From the NCBI GenBank assembly GCA_947493695.1, contig CANLSF010000001.1:62001-126000 (forward strand): a DNA stretch of 64,000 bases, given 5' to 3'. A program made the translations under genes and the position numbers. The stretch is from an uncultured Kiloniellaceae bacterium. Its GTDB lineage: Bacteria > Pseudomonadota > Alphaproteobacteria > Kiloniellales > Kiloniellaceae. This document shows, piece by piece, positions 16,507 through 24,040 of this stretch (position 1 is its first letter; each line of letters starts with the position of its first letter). The notes beneath the pieces are model-generated. The model saw nothing but the letters and a program-made list of their open reading frames with translations. It was not told the origin of the DNA and did no database searches.

Positions 16507-17412
16507 TCACGCGTCGACCTGAGCCAACAGCCAGTCTCGGACACGCTTCGCGTCCGGGCTCAGGGCGACGGATCTGGGCCAGACAACATAGAAGCCGATG
16601 TCGCTGTGAAGGACTTCGGCCACCGGGTTCACCAGCAGTCCCTGCGTGATGAGGCGCTGTGTGAGATGGTGCCAACCAAGTGCCACGCCCTCTCCTTCCT
16701 GTGCCGCCTGTATCACCAGCGCGTAATCATTGAGGCGCAGCCCATCATCACGACTCTGATAGGCTATATCATGGGCGGCGAACCAGTCGGACCAGCCCGG
16801 GCGGTCACGAAAAGGCTCTTCCAGATGGATCAGCTTTTCACGCGTAAGGCCCTCGATTCCAGGCGTACGTAGCCGATCTGCCAGATAGCCCGGACTGCAG
16901 ATCGGCCGAACCTCCTCCGGTGCTAACAGCGCCGCCTCGTACTCGGCCCAGTCTCCGGTTCCGCGCCGGATTCCCAGCGCAATCCCTTCGACTGCCAGAT
17001 CACTATCCCGGTCTGTCGTCTGAAGACGAAGGTCAACCGAAGGGCAATCACTGTGAAAGCCTGCAAGGCGTGGCAAAATCCATTGACTGGCGAAGGCGGT
17101 CGACACCGAGAGTGTGACGTGGCGGCCACTCCGGCTCTGATGCAAAGCTTCGGCGGAACGCCTGATGTGTGCGAGGCCGATAGATACATCGGAGAAAAAT
17201 CGCTCACCCGCCTCGGTCAGCTTGATCTTACGGTGCTGCCGAAGAAAGAGTGCCTGCCCCAGCGTTTCCTCAAGTTGCTTTACAGCATAGCTGACCGCCG
17301 CTTGAGAAACATTCAGTTCTTCCGCCGCCCGCGTGAAGCTGGACAGGCGTCCCGCTGCTTCAAAAACGAAGAGTGCGCCCGGAGAGGGGATTAATCTGCG
17401 GAGGCTTTGCAT
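16507..17412 (-). CDS. LysR-family regulator (GcvA-like)
   Basis: A 301-residue protein. The winged helix-turn-helix occupies residues 12-70 (FEAAGRLSSFTRAAEELNVSQAAVSYAVKQLE). The effector domain has the TAFASQWILPRLAGF pattern of the GcvA branch. The gene is divergent from the MttB-like gene and therefore probably controls the methyltransferase/enolase/demethylase operon. It is convergent with the dehydratase gene (22-base gap). The co-inducer is unknown; a methylated amine is likely by context. Confidence 0.9.
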   Translation of the reverse strand: MQSLRRLIPSPGALFVFEAAGRLSSFTRAAEELNVSQAAVSYAVKQLEETLGQALFLRQHRKIKLTEAGERFFSDVSIGLAHIRRSAEALHQSRSGRHVTLSVSTAFASQWILPRLAGFHSDCPSVDLRLQTTDRDSDLAVEGIALGIRRGTGDWAEYEAALLAPEEVRPICSPGYLADRLRTPGIEGLTREKLIHLEEPFRDRPGWSDWFAAHDIAYQSRDDGLRLNDYALVIQAAQEGEGVALGWHHLTQRLITQGLLVNPVAEVLHSDIGFYVVWPRSVALSPDAKRVRDWLLAQVDA

Positions 17413-17475
17413 AAATACAGCTTATCTTTTGACCAAGGATTTTCAAGCGTCACAGACTCTGCTGCCCTGACTAGA

Positions 17476-17490
17476 CTTATTCGTTCTAAG
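17476..17490. promoter_or_regulatory. Candidate LysR box CTTA-N7-TAAG
   Basis: A 15-bp interrupted palindrome (17476-17479 and 17487-17490) containing the T-N11-A core of LysR sites, in the spacer between the divergent LysR and MttB-like genes. A TTGACC promoter-like hexamer lies about 40 bases upstream. Confidence 0.4.
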
Positions 17491-17574
17491 GGCAGATGTA
17501 ACACTATGCCTATCCCTTATTCAGGCGATGGGCTGCTCTCCCTTTCGGAAGTAACGCTCGAGGCAGGTCAGTTC

Positions 17575-19158
17575 ATGACGATTTCGACAGAGAATAAAGT
17601 CAGCAGACCCAGCGACGACGAAACGACCGCACCGCGTGAAGGACGCCGAGGTCGGAAGGCCAGGCAGGCGCGCCGGGCCAAACACACTGCGAAAGCTCCG
17701 GCCTTCATCACCCGTCAGATCCCCTATTACGAGTTACTGTCAGAGGCGGGGTTACAGAAACTCGACGACACCGCAGACACGATCCTGCAGGAAATCGGGA
17801 TCGAGATCCGCGGCGATCAGATTTCGCTGGATCTCTGGCGCAATGCAGGCGCCGACGTCACAGGCGAGAGAATCAGGTTCCCGCGCGGTCTCGTACGCAG
17901 CGTCATCCAGGCAAGCGCACCAAAGAGCTTTGTTCAGGAAGCCCGCAATCCTGCACGCTCGGTGACCATCGGCGGTGACAACGTCATCTTCTCGCCCGCC
18001 TATGGGTCGCCCTTTGTCAGCGACCTCGAAGGCGGCCGGCGCTATGGCACACTTCAAGACTTCCAGAACCTGATCAAGCTGGCCTATGCCTCACCCTGGA
18101 TTCATCACTCCGGCGGCACCATCTGTGAACCGGTCGATATCCCGGTGAACAAACGCCATCTGGATATGGTTTACAGCCATATCCGCTATAGCGACAAAGC
18201 CTTCCTAGGGTCCGTCACAACCACAGAGCGGGCGCAGGACTCCGTCGAACTTGCGCGCATTGCTTTTGGTCGGGAGTTCGCTGACCAGAACTGCGTGATC
18301 ATGGGCAATGTGAACGTGAACTCGCCACTGGTGTACGACGGCATGGTCACTGAGGTCATCCGCAGCTATGCCTCTGCGAACCAGGGCAGTGTGATCGTCC
18401 CCTTCATCCTCGGCGGCGCGATGGGACCGGTAACGACAGCCGGAGCGATCGCCCAGGCCCACGCTGAAGCCATGGTCGGGGTCGCGCTGACCCAGCTCAC
18501 CCGGCCCGGCGCCCCCGTGATCTACGGCAACTTTCTCAGCTCAATGTCTCTGCGGTCCGGTGCACCGACCTTCGGTATGCCGGAACCTGCCGTTGCCTAT
18601 TTGGCGGTCGGACAACTGGCGCGGCGCCTCGGCGTCCCGCTGCGTTGCGGCGGATCTTTGACCGCCTCGAAAACTGCGGATGCGCAGGCTGCGCAGGAAA
18701 GTGCCGACTCCCTCATGCCTGCCCTGCTCAGCGGTGCGAACTTTATTCTGCATTCCGCCGGCTGGCTGGAGGGTGGATTGGTCATGGGTTACGAAAAATT
18801 CGTCATGGATGCTGACCATCTCGGCATGATGCACAGCTTCCTGAAAGGCCTCACGCTGGACGATAACGCGCTTGCGTTGGACGCCTTTCGCGAAGTCGGT
18901 CCGGGAAAACACTTTTTTGGTTGCGCACACACTATGGGCAACTACGAAACCGCCTTTTACGATTCAGACTTGGCGGACTCCTCTTCATTCGAGCAATGGC
19001 GGGACAATGGCGAGCAGGACGCATTGAAGCGTGCACACAGCCGCTGGACCTCCATGCTCGAAACATACGAAGAACCGACGCTGGATCCGGCTGTGGATGA
19101 AGAGCTGCAAGCCTACATTCGAAGTAAAAAGGACGCCGTGGATGACGCCTGGTACTAA
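17575..19158 (+). CDS. MttB-family (trimethylamine methyltransferase superfamily) protein, non-pyrrolysine
   Basis: A 527-residue protein from the ATG at 17575, preceded by AGGCAGG at good spacing; the longer in-frame extension to 17407 would overlap the LysR promoter. The N-terminus is basic (GRRGRKARQARRAKH). The TIM-barrel domain starts near FITRQIPYYELLSEAG and includes GGTICEPVDIPVNKRHLDMVYSH in part, PAVAYLAVGQLARRLGVP and ANFILHSAGWLEGG. There is no in-frame amber codon, so it is one of the non-Pyl relatives, some of which demethylate glycine betaine or other quaternary amines onto a corrinoid protein. No corrinoid protein or reactivase is encoded in the window. It is the first gene of a three-gene operon. 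Confidence 0.88.
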   Translation: MTISTENKVSRPSDDETTAPREGRRGRKARQARRAKHTAKAPAFITRQIPYYELLSEAGLQKLDDTADTILQEIGIEIRGDQISLDLWRNAGADVTGERIRFPRGLVRSVIQASAPKSFVQEARNPARSVTIGGDNVIFSPAYGSPFVSDLEGGRRYGTLQDFQNLIKLAYASPWIHHSGGTICEPVDIPVNKRHLDMVYSHIRYSDKAFLGSVTTTERAQDSVELARIAFGREFADQNCVIMGNVNVNSPLVYDGMVTEVIRSYASANQGSVIVPFILGGAMGPVTTAGAIAQAHAEAMVGVALTQLTRPGAPVIYGNFLSSMSLRSGAPTFGMPEPAVAYLAVGQLARRLGVPLRCGGSLTASKTADAQAAQESADSLMPALLSGANFILHSAGWLEGGLVMGYEKFVMDADHLGMMHSFLKGLTLDDNALALDAFREVGPGKHFFGCAHTMGNYETAFYDSDLADSSSFEQWRDNGEQDALKRAHSRWTSMLETYEEPTLDPAVDEELQAYIRSKKDAVDDAWY

Positions 19159-19176
19159 GCTAAGGGGGAAAATCTC

Positions 19177-20376
19177 GTGAAGATCACCGACATTAGAGTT
19201 ACCCACGTCAATATCCCTTTTGACGCTCCCTTCTGGTGGACAGCAGGCCTTTATCCCGGCGCCTCGAAATCCATCATCGAGGTCGAGACCGACGCAGGCA
19301 TCGTGGGTTTGGGCGAAGCGCCCTGGTGGCACTTCGGGGAAGTCGTGGAGCGGGAGATCAAACCGAAGTTGCTCGGTCAGGACCCTCTGGATCTCGCAAA
19401 CGCAGAGTCGCTCTGCGTGCCGGCTTATCAGATCACCGCCAACACCGGCGAAAATGCTTCGACGGTGGCGTTCGGTGCTGTCGAACTAGCGCTCTGGGAC
19501 ATCCGTGGCAAGGCAATGGAGATGCCGCTCTATAAGTTACTGGGCGGCGCGGTGCGAAAGGATATTCCCTTCACGGAATACTTCTCTTTCCGTCCTGCTT
19601 GGACCGGCTCAGACAGCAAGCCGAGTGGCGGCGAGATGACACCGGAAGCCATCGTCGACTACTGTCTGAAGATGCGTGAGGAACACGGCAGCAGCTTCTT
19701 CGAAGGCAAGCTGATTCAAGGCGATCCCGAACTGGAAATCAGAACCGTCAGACTACTGCGCGAAGCCCTCGGGCCGGAGGCCATGATCCGTCTGGATTCC
19801 AACATGCAATGGTCGCTTACCACAGCCCGCTGGGTTCTGCGGGAAATCGAACCCTATAACATCCGCAATTACGAAGATCCGGTCGCGAGCTTCGAAGAGA
19901 TGGCCGAGCTGCGCCAGCATTCGCGCATTCCCTTCTCAAGCCACATTCCCGACCTGCGGCGCGCCGTTGCTCTGGGCGCGCCGGATACCTTCGTCTGCAA
20001 TTTTGCGGCACTGGGCGGAATCGCCAAGACCCTGAAATTCATCGCGGCCTGCGAAGCCATGGGTAAAGGTTTCTGGTGCTACTCCAATGATCTGGGCATC
20101 ATGACATCGGCTTACCTGCATGTGGTGGCGGCGACACACTGGATCACTGAACCTTCGCAGTCGCTTTTTCGCTGGCAGGTTGGCGATGTGATTGAGGACG
20201 GCCCTTTCCGGCAGACAAACAATGTGGTGCGGGTTCCGGAAGGGCCCGGACTTGGTGTAAAGCTCGATCCCGCCGCAATGAATCACTGGCATCGGCACTT
20301 TGTGGATAACGGACCGATGAGCCACTTTCACGACCCCGCTGCACCCGGCCGATTCCGGCGGCTGCCCCTAAACTGA
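19177..20376 (+). CDS. Enolase-superfamily protein, glucarate-dehydratase-like subgroup, with altered catalytic residues
   Basis: A 399-residue protein from a GTG start with a strong AAGGGGGA ribosome site. It has the N-terminal capping domain and a (beta/alpha)7-beta barrel. The metal-binding region RLDSNMQW (D207) and EDP (E233) are present. The overall pattern near the C-terminus (SNDLGIMTSAYLHVVAA, VPEGPGLGVKLDP) resembles glucarate dehydratase. However, the KxK catalytic pair aligns with E176-G-K178 and the catalytic His of the SHSN motif aligns with Y302. Reaction therefore may be racemisation or epimerisation rather than dehydration. The neighbours suggest an N-methylated amino acid substrate, as with hydroxyproline betaine epimerase HpbD, but that is inference. 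Confidence 0.82.
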   Translation: MKITDIRVTHVNIPFDAPFWWTAGLYPGASKSIIEVETDAGIVGLGEAPWWHFGEVVEREIKPKLLGQDPLDLANAESLCVPAYQITANTGENASTVAFGAVELALWDIRGKAMEMPLYKLLGGAVRKDIPFTEYFSFRPAWTGSDSKPSGGEMTPEAIVDYCLKMREEHGSSFFEGKLIQGDPELEIRTVRLLREALGPEAMIRLDSNMQWSLTTARWVLREIEPYNIRNYEDPVASFEEMAELRQHSRIPFSSHIPDLRRAVALGAPDTFVCNFAALGGIAKTLKFIAACEAMGKGFWCYSNDLGIMTSAYLHVVAATHWITEPSQSLFRWQVGDVIEDGPFRQTNNVVRVPEGPGLGVKLDPAAMNHWHRHFVDNGPMSHFHDPAAPGRFRRLPLN

Positions 20377-20401
20377 GAGCGCGCGACGAGACAGGTTCAA
20401 A

Positions 20402-22444
20402 ATGGCAACGCAAGATCCACTGCTTCAAAGCTACCAGCTCAAACACCTGACGCTGCGCAACCGCATCATGTCGACAGCGCACGAACCGGCCTACTCAGAA
20501 GACGGCATGCCGAAGGAGCGCTACCGCCTTTATCATCAGGAAAAGGCGAAGGGCGGTATGGCAATGACCATGATCGGCGGCTCCTCGATTGTTTCACCGG
20601 ACAGCCCGGAAGCCTTTGGCAATCTCCACGTCTATAAAGACGAAATCGTGCCCTGGTTCCGTGAGCTCAGCGACGCCTGCCACGAAGAAGATACCGCCGT
20701 GATGTGCCAGATCACGCATCTGGGCCGCCGCACCTCCTGGAGCCAGGACGACTGGCTGCCGGTGCTGGCGCCTTCGCCGGTGCGCGAAGCCGCGCATCGC
20801 GCCTTCCCGAAAGAAGCGGAAGATTGGGACCTGGCAAGAATCACACAGGATTACGCCTCGGCGGCCGCGCGCTGCAAAGCGGGTGGGTTGGACGGGGTCG
20901 AGATCGAAGCTTACGGCCACTTCATGGATGCCTTCTGGTCTCCGGCGACCAATCACCGCGAAGACATTTACGGTGGCTCTCTGGATAACCGGCTGCGCTT
21001 CACCTTTGCGGTGATTGACGCCATTCGAAGGGACGTCGGCGAGGACTACATTCTCGGGCTACGACTTGTGGTCGACGAGGACTGGGACAAAGGCCTGAGC
21101 AAGGAAGAAGGGCTCGAGATCGCCCGGCGTCTGGTCGCAAGCGGGCAGATCGATTTCCTGAACGTCATTCGTGGCCATATCGATTCAGACGAATCCCTGT
21201 CCCATGTCATTCCGAATATGGGCGCACGTTCTTCACCTCACCTCGACTTCGCCGGTGAGGTCAGGACAGCAACCAAGTTCCCGGTCTTTCACGCAGCCCG
21301 AATTAACGATGTCGCCACGGCCCGCCATGCCATCGCAGAAGGCAAACTGGACATGGTCGGCATGACCCGCGCCCATCTGGCCGATCCGCATATCGCGCAC
21401 AAAGTGACGGAGAGACGTGAAGAAGAGATCCGGCCCTGCGTTGGTGCGGGCTACTGCATCGACCGCATCTACGAAGGCCGCGCGGCCTATTGCATCCACA
21501 ATCCCGCAACCGGACGGGAAGCGACAATTCCGCAGGAAGTGCCGCGCGGGCAAGGTCCGGCGAAAAAGGTCGTGGTGGTCGGCGGTGGCCCCGCCGGCCT
21601 GGAAGCGGCCCGGGTCTCAGCAATACGCGGTCATGACGTGGTCCTGTTCGAAGCGGCGAATGAACCGGGTGGACAGGTTCGCCTCGCGGCACAGCTGCAA
21701 CGGCGCCGCGAGATCGTCGGCATCGTCGATTGGCGCACAGAGCGCTGTGCGGATCTGGGCGTGACCATCAGGACGAACAGTTTCGCACAAGCTGAGGACG
21801 TGATGGCGGAATCGCCCGATATCGTGATCATTGCGACCGGAGGCCTGCCCAACACCGGCTTTCTGGAGATCGGTGAAGATCTGGTCGTGACCTCCTGGGA
21901 TGTGCTGGCAGGTGACAGCAAGGCCGCACAGGAGATTCTACTGTTCGATGATAACGGTGCGCACCCGGGAATGATGGCTGCGGAAGCTCTTGCCCGCGCA
22001 GGGTCAAAGCTCGAATATGTCACACCTGAACGCAGCATCGCGCCGGAAATCGGTGGCACAAACTCGCCTGTATACCTCAAGGCTTTTTCCGAGTGCAGCG
22101 TGAAGATCACCCTGACCGAGCGTTTGACCGCGGTGCGGCGGGAAGGCAACCGGCTCGTTGCCAGACTGGATAACGAATACAGCAAAACTTCGCAGGAACG
22201 GATTGTCGATCAGGTGGTGGTCGAACACGGTACGCTGCCGCTCGACGAACTTTACTTCGAACTGAAAGCCGGCGCGATTAACCAGGGGGCGGTGGATTAC
22301 GATGCCCTGATTGCGTGCCAGCCCCAAAGGCTGGCCGCAAATCCGGACGGCACCTATCAGCTCTTCCGGGTCGGAGATGCGGTTTCCAGCCGCAATATCC
22401 ATGCGGCGATCTATGATTCCCTGCGGCTCTGCATGACGTTCTGA
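20402..22444 (+). CDS. FMN/FeS/FAD oxidoreductase of the trimethylamine dehydrogenase/N-methylproline demethylase type
   Basis: A 680-residue protein. Residues 1-340 are an Old-Yellow-Enzyme FMN barrel (LRNRIMSTAHEPAY, QITHLGRRT, ATNHREDIYGGSLDNRLRF). A cysteine motif then reads CVGAGYC with a third Cys 12 residues on, before HNPATGRE: this is the 4Fe-4S motif of trimethylamine dehydrogenase with the middle Cys replaced by Ala. Residues 385 onward are a pyridine-nucleotide/FAD disulfide-like domain (VVVVGGGPAGLEAARV). Relatives oxidatively N-demethylate methylated amines such as N-methylproline or stachydrine derivatives. It is the third gene of the MttB-like operon, 25 bases after the enolase gene. 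Confidence 0.88.
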   Translation: MATQDPLLQSYQLKHLTLRNRIMSTAHEPAYSEDGMPKERYRLYHQEKAKGGMAMTMIGGSSIVSPDSPEAFGNLHVYKDEIVPWFRELSDACHEEDTAVMCQITHLGRRTSWSQDDWLPVLAPSPVREAAHRAFPKEAEDWDLARITQDYASAAARCKAGGLDGVEIEAYGHFMDAFWSPATNHREDIYGGSLDNRLRFTFAVIDAIRRDVGEDYILGLRLVVDEDWDKGLSKEEGLEIARRLVASGQIDFLNVIRGHIDSDESLSHVIPNMGARSSPHLDFAGEVRTATKFPVFHAARINDVATARHAIAEGKLDMVGMTRAHLADPHIAHKVTERREEEIRPCVGAGYCIDRIYEGRAAYCIHNPATGREATIPQEVPRGQGPAKKVVVVGGGPAGLEAARVSAIRGHDVVLFEAANEPGGQVRLAAQLQRRREIVGIVDWRTERCADLGVTIRTNSFAQAEDVMAESPDIVIIATGGLPNTGFLEIGEDLVVTSWDVLAGDSKAAQEILLFDDNGAHPGMMAAEALARAGSKLEYVTPERSIAPEIGGTNSPVYLKAFSECSVKITLTERLTAVRREGNRLVARLDNEYSKTSQERIVDQVVVEHGTLPLDELYFELKAGAINQGAVDYDALIACQPQRLAANPDGTYQLFRVGDAVSSRNIHAAIYDSLRLCMTF

Positions 22445-22626
22445 ACCGATGGAGTCTCATGACACGGCCTCTTGCCCCGGCCCGCAGCTTGATGCATTCT
22501 TGCTGGCGCGAGGTTGACGCACCCCGTCCGCGGAAAGGGCAGCGCCCACAACCATCTGACGACATATTGGGATTTTCCCCTTTGGCCTGAATTTGCGGAC
22601 CCAGGTGAATAACGGAGGGGGTTATC

Positions 22627-23943
22627 ATGCCCGAAGACTCAGGTCGGACCGAACCGGTCCTGACGGACGATCAGTTTCGTCTCAATCTCGATCAGCAGAA
22701 GAAACGTGCCCGTGAACTGCAACGCGCATTGCAAACAGGCAATGCGCACGCGTTGAAGAGAGCGTTGCAACATCATCCAAAAGCCCGCGGGCTCACATCA
22801 CAAATGATTTCGGAACAGCTCATCAAGCTGAGCGATGCGCAGCTTATCGTGGCGCGCGAATTGGGGCTTGAGAGCTGGCCAAAGCTTTCCGCCCACATCG
22901 AGCAACTCACGAATGCCCGGTCCGCCATCGCGGCGGGTGCGTCAGCGCCCGACTCGGACCGGGAGACAACCCACATCCGCTGCGGCTCGGATATCCGTGA
23001 CGGATTGAAAACGGCCGGTTTCAGTGGTGACTTTGTAGAGTTTGCCGATCCTTACTGCCACGGTCCGGTGCCTGACGCTGTAGAGTTTTTCGAGGTTCGC
23101 ACCGATTTCATCTCCAGATGCTACGGCCTCCCCATCGACGAAGTACGCGCCCGGCAGAGAGAAGAAAACGCGGCGCTGATGAAGGCCTGCGAGACCGAAA
23201 GGATTGCACTCTGGTTTGAGCACGACAGTTACGATCAACTGATTCTCGCGCGCGTTCTCGCCTTCTTCAACGAGCAAACCGCATTGCGAGGGCAGCCCGG
23301 TCGCATCGAACTTATCTGTATCGACCGTTTTCCGGCCATCACGCGCTTCAATGGCCTGGGACAGCTTTCTCCGGCAGCTCTGCGTATGCTGTGGCAACAA
23401 CGCCGGAAGGTAACGCCTGAGATACTGCAGCTAGGAAGCAGAGTCTGGAAAGCGCTGAGGCAAAAGTCCCCCGAAGCGCTCTTTGCCATTGCCTCCGCCG
23501 GGACACAGGCCATTCCTCAGATGGCACCAGCCCTCCTGCGTCACCTTCAGGAACTTCCCGGCAACAATGATGGCCTGGGCCTTACCGAACGACTGACACT
23601 GCAGATGCTGGCGGAGGGGCCGATGACGGGCGGGCAGCTGTTTCGCAAGCTGCAGCTCGAAACCGAACCGCTACCTTACTTGGGTGATCTGATGTACTGG
23701 TCATTTCTTGTCGATCTTGGAAGAGCCGGGCAATCGCCGATTGAGGTGGAAGCGGACACGCGTCAGCAACCCTGGCCGGATCGCAAAATCATCCTCACAC
23801 AAATCGGCAAGGATCTACTGAGTGGTCATGCCGATCTTCAGCGGCTCGGCGCCGTCTCCCGCTGGGTCGGCGGCGTAGAGATATCAGAAACCTCACCCGA
23901 CTGGCGCTGGCACCTGGATGAAAAGCGCCCCTTCCTGAAGTAA
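22627..23943 (+). CDS. DUF1835 domain protein with ankyrin-like N-terminus
   Basis: A 438-residue cytoplasmic protein. Residues 15-95 are helical with LSDAQLIVARELGLESWPKLSAH, the tail of ankyrin-like segments often fused to uncharacterised domains. The DUF1835 core starts at THIRCGSDIRDGLKTAGFSGDFVEF and includes ADPYCHGPVP and ALWFEHDSYDQLILARVL; the C-terminal part matches the accompanying DUF3658-like region. The function of DUF1835 is unknown; it resembles no enzyme I can name. It has its own AGGGGG ribosome site after a 180-base gap and ends at a strong hairpin. Confidence 0.82.
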   Translation: MPEDSGRTEPVLTDDQFRLNLDQQKKRARELQRALQTGNAHALKRALQHHPKARGLTSQMISEQLIKLSDAQLIVARELGLESWPKLSAHIEQLTNARSAIAAGASAPDSDRETTHIRCGSDIRDGLKTAGFSGDFVEFADPYCHGPVPDAVEFFEVRTDFISRCYGLPIDEVRARQREENAALMKACETERIALWFEHDSYDQLILARVLAFFNEQTALRGQPGRIELICIDRFPAITRFNGLGQLSPAALRMLWQQRRKVTPEILQLGSRVWKALRQKSPEALFAIASAGTQAIPQMAPALLRHLQELPGNNDGLGLTERLTLQMLAEGPMTGGQLFRKLQLETEPLPYLGDLMYWSFLVDLGRAGQSPIEVEADTRQQPWPDRKIILTQIGKDLLSGHADLQRLGAVSRWVGGVEISETSPDWRWHLDEKRPFLK

Positions 23944-23963
23944 CGCGCAATCAGATCAAACGA

Positions 23964-23994
23964 AACCGGGCCCACTCGATGAGCGGGCCCGGTT
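23964..23994. terminator. Bidirectional hairpin terminator
   Basis: AACCGGGCCC (23964-23973) and GGGCCCGGTT (23985-23994) are perfect 10-base arms around an 11-base loop, located between the convergent DUF1835 and chemoreceptor genes. A long T-run is absent on either side. Confidence 0.7.
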
Positions 23995-24040
23995 GAACTC
24001 TTTAAACAATACTCGGTCTTCCGACCGGATTCGCTCCAGA

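Noticed and set aside
17407-17574. 56-residue N-terminal extension of the MttB-like protein
   Set aside because: It would run through the divergent LysR promoter and has no ribosome site; ATG 17575 is better.
17575-19158. Pyrrolysine-containing trimethylamine methyltransferase
   Set aside because: No in-frame amber codon interrupts the gene and no pyl genes are present in the window.
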